Assembly: GCA_947483455.1 (NCBI GenBank)
Contig: CANKNK010000134.1
Location: 1-5,551 of the forward strand
Direction: 5' to 3'
Length of the DNA: 5,551 nt
Source: Comamonadaceae bacterium
Lineage (GTDB): Bacteria > Pseudomonadota > Gammaproteobacteria > Burkholderiales > Burkholderiaceae_C
Under the pieces are notes generated by a model that saw only the letters and a list, made by a program, of their open reading frames with translations, was not told the origin of the DNA and made no database searches. Position 1 is the first letter of the stretch. Every line of letters begins with the position of its first letter. A program made the position numbers and the translations under genes. Shown piece after piece: positions 1-5,551 of this stretch.

Positions 1-592
1 ACAGGCCCCCAGCCCTATCGTGCGCGCGCGCCGCTCGGCCGTCGGCGAAGGCCTGCAAGTGCTGGTCTATACGCCGGACCAAGCCGATTTGTTTGCCCGC
101 ATTTGCGGCTATTTTGACCAGGCCTCTTTCAGCGTCGTCGATGCCCGTATTCACACCACGCAGCGCGGCTATGCGCTCGATACCTTTGAAGTAGTTACCT
201 CGGCGGGTATGGAGGAGCACTACCAGGCGCTCACCAATATGATTGAAGCCGATCTGGCGCAAGCCATTGCACAAGCGGGACCGCTACCTGCCCCCAGCAA
301 AGGCCGTGTATCGCGCCGCGTCAAAAGCTTCCCGATTGCGCCACGCGTCACCCTGCGCCCCGACGAAAAAGCGCAAAACTGGTTGCTCAATATCTCTGCC
401 AGCGACCGCTTGGGCTTGCTCTATTCCATTGCCCGCGTACTGGCGCATCACCATATCGTGGTGCAACTGGCCAAAGTTGCCACCTTGGGCGAACGCGTAG
501 AAGACACTTTTTTGATTCACGGTGCGCCACTGCAGCACAATAAAACCCAAATCGCCATTGAGACGGAATTGCTGGCGGCCTTGGCGTCCTGA
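1..592 (+). CDS. glnD: [Protein-PII] uridylyltransferase / uridylyl-removing enzyme, C-terminal part
   Basis: GlnD adds UMP to, or removes it from, the PII signalling proteins according to glutamine level, and so sets nitrogen assimilation in the cytoplasm. Only the last 196 codons are in the window; the frame is already open at base 2, so the gene starts upstream. The visible part opens with PIVRARRSAVGEG, then a first ACT domain (visible residues about 19-85, with VLVYTPDQADLFARICGYF) and a second ACT domain (about 128-190, with SASDRLGLLYSIARVL). A basic linker containing SRRVKSFPI and LRPDEK joins them, as in betaproteobacterial GlnD. ACT domains in this family bind glutamine. The nucleotidyltransferase and HD domains, usual at the N-terminus, are not visible. 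A GTG at 20 is in frame but lies inside the conserved region and is not the start. The stop is TGA at 590-592. No clear terminator follows before the next gene. Confidence 0.95.
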   Translation, partial: QAPSPIVRARRSAVGEGLQVLVYTPDQADLFARICGYFDQASFSVVDARIHTTQRGYALDTFEVVTSAGMEEHYQALTNMIEADLAQAIAQAGPLPAPSKGRVSRRVKSFPIAPRVTLRPDEKAQNWLLNISASDRLGLLYSIARVLAHHHIVVQLAKVATLGERVEDTFLIHGAPLQHNKTQIAIETELLAALAS

Positions 593-649
593 GCCTGCCA
601 ATGCCAGGGCCGCCCGCGACAGCGCCTTGCCATGTGTAAACCTTTTACC

Positions 650-655
650 GGAGAG
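650..655 (+). promoter_or_regulatory. Ribosome binding site of the TRAP binding-protein gene
   Basis: GGAGAG lies 6 bases before the ATG at 662. The alternative in-frame ATG at 632 has no Shine-Dalgarno-like sequence before it, so this site decides the start at 662. Confidence 0.7.
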
Positions 656-661
656 ACCAGG

Positions 662-1684
662 ATGCCAACCCGTTTTTTGCCCCCATCAGCGACAGGGAGT
701 CGGCGCAGCCTGCTGGTAGCGGGGGCAGCGACTGCTCTCACCCTGGGCCTGCCCGCCTGGGCCCAAAGCAAAGCCGTGTTGCGTATTTCGTCGCCTGCGG
801 TACCCGAGGACTGGCATGCCAAGATGTGGACCGTGTTCAAAGAGCACTTAGACAAAAGCGCGCCAGGGGAGTTTGATGTACAGATCAATCTGAACGCCAG
901 CTTGTTCAAACAAGGCGCAGAGCCTGCCGCCATGGCGCGTGGCAACCTGGAATTGACCACGGTGTCGGCCGCCGATATTGCCAAAATCGTGCCTGCGTTT
1001 TCCATCTTCACTGCCGCTTATGTGGTGCGTGACCCGGCCCAACAACAAAAGATTTTTAACGGCCCTATCGGCACCGAGCTATTTAAAACCGTATCCGAAA
1101 AAATGGACATCAGCGTCTTGTCCACCTGCTACCTGGGCACGCGCCAACTCAATTTGCGCGAGTTGCGCACGGTGCGCAGCCCGGCAGACCTCAAGGGCAT
1201 CAAACTGCGCATGCCCGGCTCCAAGGACTGGTTGTTTTTGGGTGAAGCCCTGGGCGCAACCGCCACACCGCTGGCATTTGGTGAGGTGTATATGGGCCTC
1301 AAATCAGGCACGATTGACGCGCAGGACAACCCACTGCCCACCGTCAAAGCGGCCAAATTGTATGAAGTGACCAAACAAATCGTACTGACCAGCCACTTGG
1401 TTGATGGCTTGTTTATTGCCATCTCTAACAAAGCCCTGCAAGCGCTCAGCCCGGCGCAACGCAGCAAGGTGCAGGCGGCAGCGCAGGCCGCAGCGGCTTT
1501 TAACAATGAGAACCGCCTGAAAGAAGAATCCCAGCTCGTGGAATTTTTCAAGAAAGAGGGCCTACAGATCAGCACCCCGGACCTAGAGGCCTTCCACAAA
1601 ACCGTGCAAACCGCCTACCAAAACGCCGACTACGGCAAGACCTGGCCCGCGGGCCTGCTAGAGCGTATCCATGCGGTCCGCTAA
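662..1684 (+). CDS. dctP: TRAP transporter solute-binding protein, DctP family
   Basis: Periplasmic receptor of a tripartite ATP-independent transporter; it binds an organic acid and hands it to the membrane subunits encoded just downstream. The start at 662 gives 340 residues. The N-terminus has SRRSLLVAG (arginines 14-15), a hydrophobic stretch and a probable cleavage after AWA (residue 34), leaving about 306 mature residues, normal for the family. S-R-R-x-L-L fits a Tat signal, though Sec export is not excluded. Family features include GTRQLNLREL (about 159-168), DLKGIKLRMPG (176-186), whose Arg183 matches the carboxylate-clamping arginine, LAFGEVYMGLKSG (204-216) and IDAQDNPLPT (218-227). 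The central region resembles SiaP-like members, but the ligand is not assigned. The longer start at 632 would add 10 residues and lacks a ribosome binding site. First gene of a three-gene operon. No convincing promoter is visible in 593-661, so readthrough from glnD is possible. Confidence 0.93.
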   Translation: MPTRFLPPSATGSRRSLLVAGAATALTLGLPAWAQSKAVLRISSPAVPEDWHAKMWTVFKEHLDKSAPGEFDVQINLNASLFKQGAEPAAMARGNLELTTVSAADIAKIVPAFSIFTAAYVVRDPAQQQKIFNGPIGTELFKTVSEKMDISVLSTCYLGTRQLNLRELRTVRSPADLKGIKLRMPGSKDWLFLGEALGATATPLAFGEVYMGLKSGTIDAQDNPLPTVKAAKLYEVTKQIVLTSHLVDGLFIAISNKALQALSPAQRSKVQAAAQAAAAFNNENRLKEESQLVEFFKKEGLQISTPDLEAFHKTVQTAYQNADYGKTWPAGLLERIHAVR

Positions 1685-1699
1685 GGCCTTGGCCCAGCA

Positions 1700-2185
1700 A
1701 TGAAAGCCTGGCTGCACAAGGCGGCGCAGGCGCTCGGTGGCCTGCTGTTTGTCGCTCTGTTTTTGGTCTTCGTGGTGCAAATCACCGCGCGTTTTGTTTT
1801 CAATCAACCGCTGGCCTGGAGTGACGAGGCTGCCGTCATTTTGTATGTCTGGATTATTTTGTGGGCTGCGGCCACCATGGTGCCGCAGCGCGAGCATGTG
1901 GCCTTTGACCTGGTGTGGAATGGGGCCAGTGCGCGCTGGCGTCGTGTACTGCAAGTGCTTGGCAATGCACTTATCGGCGGCCTGGCCCTGGTGGCACTAC
2001 CGGCCAGCTGGGACTATGTGCGCTTCATGGCGCGTGAGGGCACGCCCGTGCTGGGCGTACCCCTGATGGTGGTCTATTTACCCTTCATCGTCTTGCTGCT
2101 GGCCATGGTGCTGCGCAGTCTGGGCCAGATCGCGCAGGCATTGCGCGGCCCCGGCGAAGACGAGAGCGAGGCGCCAGCGCCATGA
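1700..2185 (+). CDS. dctQ: TRAP transporter small permease subunit, DctQ family
   Basis: Small inner-membrane subunit that pairs with the large permease to form the membrane part of the TRAP transporter. It has 161 residues, normal for DctQ. Four hydrophobic segments fit transmembrane helices at about 11-31, 44-64, 84-104 and 121-141. The conserved block after helix 1 is present: LAWSDEAAVILYVWIILWAAA (residues 38-58), with the W-S-D/E-E pattern, followed by REHVAFDL (64-71). The short acidic tail (GEDESEAPAP) is not conserved family sequence. The gene starts 15 bases after the binding-protein stop. It has no strong Shine-Dalgarno; only AAGG at 1683-1686 lies upstream, rather far away, which suggests translation coupled to the preceding gene. 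Its stop overlaps the start of the large permease gene. Confidence 0.93.
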   Translation: MKAWLHKAAQALGGLLFVALFLVFVVQITARFVFNQPLAWSDEAAVILYVWIILWAAATMVPQREHVAFDLVWNGASARWRRVLQVLGNALIGGLALVALPASWDYVRFMAREGTPVLGVPLMVVYLPFIVLLLAMVLRSLGQIAQALRGPGEDESEAPAP

Positions 2186-3480
2186 GCCAGCCCCTGCTCT
2201 GGTTAGTGGCCGTCATGCTAGGCGCTATGTTGATGCGCATGCCCATCGGCTTTGGCATGCTGGCAGGGGGCATCGCCTACCTGCTGGCCAAAGGACAGGA
2301 CTTAGGGCTGGTGGCCGAGCAAGTGTGTAACGGCCTGTACAACAACTATGTGCTGCTCTCGGTGCCTATGTTTGTGTTTGCTGCCAACATCATGAACGCA
2401 GGCACCGTGAGCGAGAGGATTTTTGATTTTTGCCGGATTCTGGTAGGCCGTATGCGCGGCGGCCTGGCACAGGTGGATATTGTGGTGAGTGTGATTTTTT
2501 CGGGCATGAGCGGCAGCGCCATTGCCGACGCCGCAGGCCCGGGCTTGGTCACCATCCGCGAGATGTTGAAGAAGCCCGAGTACACACCGGGCTTTGCCGG
2601 TGCGGTGGTAGTGGCCAGCGCCACCCTGGGCCCCATCATCCCACCGAGTATCCCGATGGTGATTTATGCCCTGGTCTCGGGCACCTCGGTGGGCGCCTTG
2701 TTTTTGGGCGGCGTGGTGCCCGGTGTATGCATGGCTGTGTTGATGATGCTGGTGGTCCACGTCATCGCCACGCGGCGCAATATGCCACGCGAAGCGCCCG
2801 TGCCTTTGCGCGAGTGGCCGCAAATATTTTTCCGGGGCGCGCTGCCCCTGTCGATGCCACTGGTGTTGCTGGGCGGCATTTACAGCGGCGCCTTCACACC
2901 TACCGAAGCGGCAGCGGTTGCCGCCTTGCATGCACTGGTGCTGGCAGCGCTGGTGTTTCGCGCACTCAGTTGGCAAAGCTTTTGGGCCGTGGTGCTGGAG
3001 TCCACGCGCAGCAGTGCGGTGATCACGCTCATCTTGGCGGGCTCCTTCATCCTGAACTATGCCTTCACCGCCGAAGGCGTACCCCAGGCCATGGCGCAGT
3101 GGGTCGAGGGCATGCAGCTGTCGCGCCTGCAATTTTTGCTGTTCGTGAATCTGCTGTTTTTGGTGTTGGGTTGCTTTTTGGATGTGTCAGTACTGCTGCT
3201 GGTGTTTGTACCCATGCTGCTACCTGCGGTCAAGCTGCTGGGCATCGACCTGGTGCACTTTGGCGTGCTGGTGGTGCTCAATATGATGATCGGCCTGATT
3301 CACCCGCCCTTTGGCATGCTGCTTTTTGTCATCAAAGCCCTGACCGGTATTCCGATAGGCGCGATGATGAAAGAGGGCTGGCCGTTTTTGCTGATGCTGC
3401 TGGCGCTGCTCCTGGCCATCACCGTCTTCCCGCAAATCGTGCTTTGGCTGCCCCAAACCATGGGCTATGGCGCGCATTAG
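2182..3480 (+). CDS. dctM: TRAP transporter large permease subunit, DctM family
   Basis: Large inner-membrane subunit that forms the ion-coupled substrate path of the TRAP transporter. It has 432 residues, full length for DctM, and hydrophobic segments throughout. Recognisable family motifs are MPIGFGMLAGG (20-30), FSGMSGSAIADAAGPG (106-121), LGPIIPPSIPMVIYA (149-163), FTPTEAAAVAA (238-248) and LIHPPFGMLLF (372-382). The duplicated pattern of a polar loop followed by a proline-rich motif (GPIIPPS and IHPPFGM) fits the inverted-repeat, elevator-like fold known for this superfamily. The ATG at 2182 overlaps the preceding TGA (ATGA), so translation is probably coupled; a GAGG at 2168-2171 may assist. 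Large open frames on both strands inside this gene are shadows of its GC-rich codons. Confidence 0.95.
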   Translation: MSQPLLWLVAVMLGAMLMRMPIGFGMLAGGIAYLLAKGQDLGLVAEQVCNGLYNNYVLLSVPMFVFAANIMNAGTVSERIFDFCRILVGRMRGGLAQVDIVVSVIFSGMSGSAIADAAGPGLVTIREMLKKPEYTPGFAGAVVVASATLGPIIPPSIPMVIYALVSGTSVGALFLGGVVPGVCMAVLMMLVVHVIATRRNMPREAPVPLREWPQIFFRGALPLSMPLVLLGGIYSGAFTPTEAAAVAALHALVLAALVFRALSWQSFWAVVLESTRSSAVITLILAGSFILNYAFTAEGVPQAMAQWVEGMQLSRLQFLLFVNLLFLVLGCFLDVSVLLLVFVPMLLPAVKLLGIDLVHFGVLVVLNMMIGLIHPPFGMLLFVIKALTGIPIGAMMKEGWPFLLMLLALLLAITVFPQIVLWLPQTMGYGAH

Positions 3481-3483
3481 CCA

Positions 3484-3510
3484 CAGCGCTATCGCTGCCC
3501 TTACTTTTAT
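3484..3510 (+). terminator. Weak candidate terminator between convergent genes
   Basis: A 5-bp stem CAGCG / CGCTG (3484-3488 with 3493-3497) closes a CTAT loop just after the large permease stop. It is followed by a T-rich stretch, TTACTTTTATTT, from 3501. The stem is short and the T run is interrupted, so this is a weak call. Its position between two convergent stop codons 26 bases apart is what favours it. Confidence 0.3.
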
Positions 3511-4811
3511 TTGAAAGTCGCCTGCACTTTGCGGGTGATGCGCCAAACCCCCCATAACACCAGTGGCACCGAAGTGCCCAGGGCTATTTCTAGGTTGATG
3601 GGCAGGCCCGCCGCAATGAGCGCTTTGACGGCGTAATGCAGCAAGCTGACCACGTAGTACGAAATAGCCGCGATGGACAAGCCCTCCACCGTGGTTTGTA
3701 AGCGCAATTGCAATTCCTGCCCGCGCGTGAGCTTTTCCAGCAACTGCTGGTTTTGCTGTTCGGTGGCAATGTCCACCCGGGTGCGGAGCAAAGCGCTGGT
3801 GCGCGAGACGCGCTCGGACAAGGTCGCCAAGCGCTGCGCCGTGGCTGCTACCGTGGCCATGGCCGGCGATAAGCGGCGCTGCATAAATTCGCCTATGGTC
3901 TGGGTCCCGGGCATCACTTTTTCGCGCAGCTCGGCGATGCGCTGGACCACCAGGGTGTTGTAAGCCTGGGTCGCCGAAAACCGGTAACTGTGCAAGGCCA
4001 CGTAGCGCTCCACCCGCGCGGCCAGCGCCACCAGTTGGTCCAGCAGTTGCTGGTCGCTGGCGGTGTTGCCCTCCAGCCGGGCGGTGATATCGGCCAGCGC
4101 GGTTTCGGCCTGCGCCAACTCCGGGCCCAAGGCCTTGACCACCGGCAAACCACGCAGCGCCATCAGGCGGTAGGTTTCCAATTCCAGCAAGCGCTGAGAA
4201 ACGCGTCCGGCGCGCGCCTGGCTCGTGCCCACCGGCGCTACCACCAGCATGCGCTCAAAGCCATCGGCACTGATCTTGAATTCGGTATACGCCGCCGAAT
4301 GCCCATGGCCCAGTTGGGAAGCCGCAATGTCCGAGCCACCCAACCACTGTTGCGCCAGTTCCATCAACACGCTACCTTGCTGCAAGTCGCCATGCACCAT
4401 GGCCATCTGCACTGCGGCCACCGTGGCACCCGGTATGGCGCGTAGCCATGGGGCGGGTACGGCCAAGCTTGCCAGTACCTGGGCAGGCTCGCAGACGCAT
4501 TCCGAGGTCGCCAAGGGCTGCACGATGGAGTAGCGGCTGAACTCGGTATGGCGCTCCCACTTCAGGGTGTAGCCCTCCAGATGGATACGCAAAAAATTTC
4601 CCTCGAGGCTCTGCGCCGTCAACGCCTCTTGACCGGGCAAAGCGCGCAAATGCGCTGCCTCTTGCTCGCGGCTGACTTCGGCATTGAGCACCGCCACAAA
4701 GGTGACCAGCGCGGGTAGCTGCAAGCTGGCCGGCGGGCGGGCGTGGACTTCGTCATGCAACTGGCGGCGCAAGGCATCGTCGGGGGGCAGCAAATGGGCG
4801 GCGGGGACCAT
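3507..4811 (-). CDS. DUF3422 family protein, C-terminal membrane anchor, function unknown
   Basis: A 434-residue protein that I place in the DUF3422 family, whose biochemical role is not established. Visible family-like features are LHDEVHARPP (18-27), the N-terminal hallmark, then LKWERHTEFSRY (83-94), AAYTEFKIS (173-181) and VSQRLLELETYRLMAL (204-219). A long helical, probably coiled-coil region rich in Q, E, R and A follows (about 225-370). Two hydrophobic segments lie near the C-terminus (about 375-400 and 405-425), preceded by TTVEGLSIAAISYYVVSLL, and the tail is basic. This suggests a mostly soluble protein tethered to the inner membrane by a C-terminal hairpin. The start at 4811 is chosen because AAGGAG precedes it and the conserved sequence begins soon after; the frame stays open upstream to a further ATG at 4907, but those 32 residues look non-coding. 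It converges on the TRAP operon and diverges from the small gene at 5086. No functional link to either is evident. Confidence 0.88.
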   Translation of the reverse strand: MVPAAHLLPPDDALRRQLHDEVHARPPASLQLPALVTFVAVLNAEVSREQEAAHLRALPGQEALTAQSLEGNFLRIHLEGYTLKWERHTEFSRYSIVQPLATSECVCEPAQVLASLAVPAPWLRAIPGATVAAVQMAMVHGDLQQGSVLMELAQQWLGGSDIAASQLGHGHSAAYTEFKISADGFERMLVVAPVGTSQARAGRVSQRLLELETYRLMALRGLPVVKALGPELAQAETALADITARLEGNTASDQQLLDQLVALAARVERYVALHSYRFSATQAYNTLVVQRIAELREKVMPGTQTIGEFMQRRLSPAMATVAATAQRLATLSERVSRTSALLRTRVDIATEQQNQQLLEKLTRGQELQLRLQTTVEGLSIAAISYYVVSLLHYAVKALIAAGLPINLEIALGTSVPLVLWGVWRITRKVQATFK

Positions 4812-4815
4812 GGAA

Positions 4816-4821
4816 CTCCTT
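4816..4821 (-). promoter_or_regulatory. Ribosome binding site of the DUF3422 gene
   Basis: Read on the minus strand, AAGGAG lies 4 bases before the ATG that ends at 4811. It is the strongest Shine-Dalgarno in the window and argues against the upstream in-frame ATG at 4907. Confidence 0.7.
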
Positions 4822-5074
4822 GGGGGCGGGCAATAGGCGAGCAGGATACACAAACACCGCTTCAAACCCATGTTTCGATGCGCAAGATGCCGCCTTGGGC
4901 TGTGCACTTTGGAGCGCAGGCGCGGTAAATATCAACGCGGTGATGAAATCATGGCCCGCAAATTGCTATACCGAAGCACAAGCGGCAACTTCTAGGCGTC
5001 GCTTGACGGCATCCGCATATTGGCAGGGGCCCGCAGCGGATAGGTAAGGCGTGCAAACGTCTTGGAGCCAACGC

Positions 5075-5079
5075 AGGAG
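5075..5079 (+). promoter_or_regulatory. Ribosome binding site of the small gene at 5086
   Basis: AGGAG stands 6 bases before the ATG at 5086. It selects that start over the in-frame TTG at 5062, which would place this site inside the coding sequence. Confidence 0.65.
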
Positions 5080-5085
5080 TGCGCC

Positions 5086-5493
5086 ATGGCACAAGGAATT
5101 GGAATCCAAAGCATGGGCTGGGAAATCCGCTCAGGCCCTTACACAGACAACGCGGGCGAACGCAAGAAAAAGCGTGAACAGCGCCTACGCCAGTTGATCG
5201 CCGCCCTGCAATCGGGTTCCTTGGATGCTGCGCGCCTGGCCTTTAGCGCCGTGGTCAGCCATGACGAAGACATGGCGCACAACAGCCACATGACCCACAT
5301 CGGTGCCGCATTGCAAAGCAGCAACCTGCCCGGCGCTTGGCGCTGCGCCCAGGACTTGCGCACGGCCTACCCTTGGGCTTTTCAAGCCCCGCCCAAGCAC
5401 CTTAGCCATGCCCCTACAAACACGCCCCAGCCGCAGGAAGCCAAAAGCTTTACCGACGGTTTGACCGGGCGCCTGTTTGACCTGATCGCCTAA
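5086..5493 (+). CDS. Hypothetical small protein with an internal ALQS repeat
   Basis: A 135-residue protein that I do not recognise. It has no signal peptide and no membrane segment, so it is probably cytoplasmic. The N-terminus (MAQGIGIQSMGWEIRSG) is followed by a highly charged segment, ERKKKREQRLRQ (25-36), and then two similar helical segments. AALQSGSLDAAR (39-50) matches AALQSSNLPGAW (74-85) with a 35-residue offset, resembling short helical repeats of the LQSGDLxxAxxAF kind. Between them is an H/D/M-rich stretch (HDEDMAHNSHMTH, 59-71). The C-terminal third is proline-rich (PPKHLSHAPTNTPQPQ) and ends with a short helix-like piece, GLTGRLFDLIA. The start is set by AGGAG before 5086. The gene appears to be a single unit, convergent with the next gene. 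Its codon use resembles that of its neighbours, so recent transfer is not indicated. The coding call is fairly secure, but the function is unknown. Confidence 0.75.
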   Translation: MAQGIGIQSMGWEIRSGPYTDNAGERKKKREQRLRQLIAALQSGSLDAARLAFSAVVSHDEDMAHNSHMTHIGAALQSSNLPGAWRCAQDLRTAYPWAFQAPPKHLSHAPTNTPQPQEAKSFTDGLTGRLFDLIA

Positions 5494-5511
5494 GGCGCAT
5501 CAAACAATTTT
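5483..5511. terminator. Hairpin over two convergent stop codons, possible terminator
   Basis: TGATCGCC (5483-5490) pairs with GGCGcATCA (5494-5502): eight base pairs with one bulged C at 5498. The 3-base loop TAA is exactly the stop codon of the rightward gene, and the 3' arm ends with the reverse complement of the leftward gene's TGA stop. On the plus strand AACAATTTT follows, a short T run. This would suit a modest terminator for the rightward gene; no T run follows on the minus strand. Confidence 0.35.
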
Positions 5512-5551
5512 GACGCTCAGGTTGGGCAGGCCGTCGATGTGCATTTCGATG
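5500..5551 (-). CDS. C-terminal end of an unidentified protein
   Basis: On the minus strand the frame is open from the window edge and ends with TGA at 5502-5500. The visible residues are IEMHIDGLPNLSVKIV. The codons have the GC-rich third positions of the neighbouring genes, and the stop lies 6 bases beyond the convergent stop of the small gene, a natural arrangement. Sixteen codons are too few to name a family, and an open frame this short can occur by chance. Confidence 0.45.
   Translation of the reverse strand, partial: IEMHIDGLPNLSVKIV

Larger units (their letters stand above)
4812..5085. other. Divergent intergenic region
   Basis: This stretch separates the leftward DUF3422 gene from the rightward small gene, so promoters for both should lie here. 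On the plus strand the best -10-like element is TGCTATACC (4964-4972), an extended -10 form without a good -35 partner. On the minus strand TTGATA (4935 down to 4930) is -35-like, but no good -10 follows at the usual distance. I see no tRNA, riboswitch or strong repeat. Open frames across it have no start signals and no family resemblance. Confidence 0.4.

Noticed and set aside
632..661. Upstream ATG at 632 as the start of the binding protein
   Set aside because: It has no ribosome binding site, while the ATG at 662 has GGAGAG at good spacing and gives a normal signal peptide length.
517..1011. A 164-codon open frame on the minus strand across the glnD end and the binding-protein start
   Set aside because: It lies opposite two confident coding regions and has no recognisable domain.
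2302..3132. A 276-codon open frame on the minus strand inside the large permease gene
   Set aside because: Its His/Gln-rich, unstructured product is typical of an antisense shadow of GC-rich membrane-protein codons.
2430..3557. A 375-codon open frame on the plus strand overlapping the large permease gene
   Set aside because: Its product is low-complexity, rich in G, R, H and A, and matches no family. It is the out-of-frame reading of a clear DctM gene.
4812..4907. A 32-residue N-terminal extension of the DUF3422 protein from the ATG at 4907
   Set aside because: The internal ATG at 4811 has AAGGAG just before it, and the extension does not look like family sequence.
5003..5030. TTGACG at 5003 as a -35 promoter element
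   Set aside because: No -10-like hexamer occurs 16-18 bases downstream; the region there is GC-rich (GGGGCC).
4743..5047. Overlapping plus-strand open frames across the DUF3422 start and the intergenic region
   Set aside because: They are short, have no start signals or family resemblance, and partly lie opposite the DUF3422 gene.
5062..5085. TTG at 5062 as the start of the small protein
   Set aside because: The ATG at 5086 has AGGAG six bases upstream; the TTG has no good site and would add eight residues containing that site.

Overview
The window reads as an ordinary stretch of chromosome from a betaproteobacterium, most likely order Burkholderiales and perhaps family Comamonadaceae. This is inferred from the moderately high GC content, the GlnD C-terminus, the DctP/DctQ/DctM-type TRAP operon and the DUF3422 protein. 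No marker gene is present to fix the genus. I see no mobile element, CRISPR array, rRNA or tRNA.

Left part (1-592, + strand): the C-terminal end of glnD, the PII uridylyltransferase / uridylyl-removing enzyme. It covers the two ACT domains that sense glutamine; the catalytic part lies outside the window. After a 69-base gap comes a complete tripartite TRAP transporter operon on the same strand: the periplasmic binding protein (662-1684), the small 4-helix membrane subunit (1700-2185) and the large permease (2182-3480). The genes are packed with a 15-base gap and then a 4-base ATGA overlap. The binding protein captures a carboxylate-bearing solute in the periplasm, and the two membrane subunits carry it inward using an ion gradient. 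The substrate cannot be read from the sequence. The binding protein's central region most resembles the SiaP/DctP type, and its export signal carries a twin-arginine motif.

Middle part (3507-4811, - strand): a complete DUF3422 protein converges on the TRAP operon with 26 bases between the stop codons. It is a predicted C-terminally membrane-anchored protein of unknown function.

Right part: a 274-base divergent intergenic region holds the start signals of the DUF3422 gene (leftward) and of a small unrecognised 135-residue protein (5086-5493, rightward). That small protein contains a degenerate internal repeat. It converges on the last codons of another gene on the - strand (5500-5551, cut by the window end). 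Their two stop codons lie in one small hairpin.

Nothing here amounts to a convincing new system. The points most worth a second look are the small repeat-containing protein, the hairpin that contains two stop codons, and the TRAP transporter's export route and substrate.
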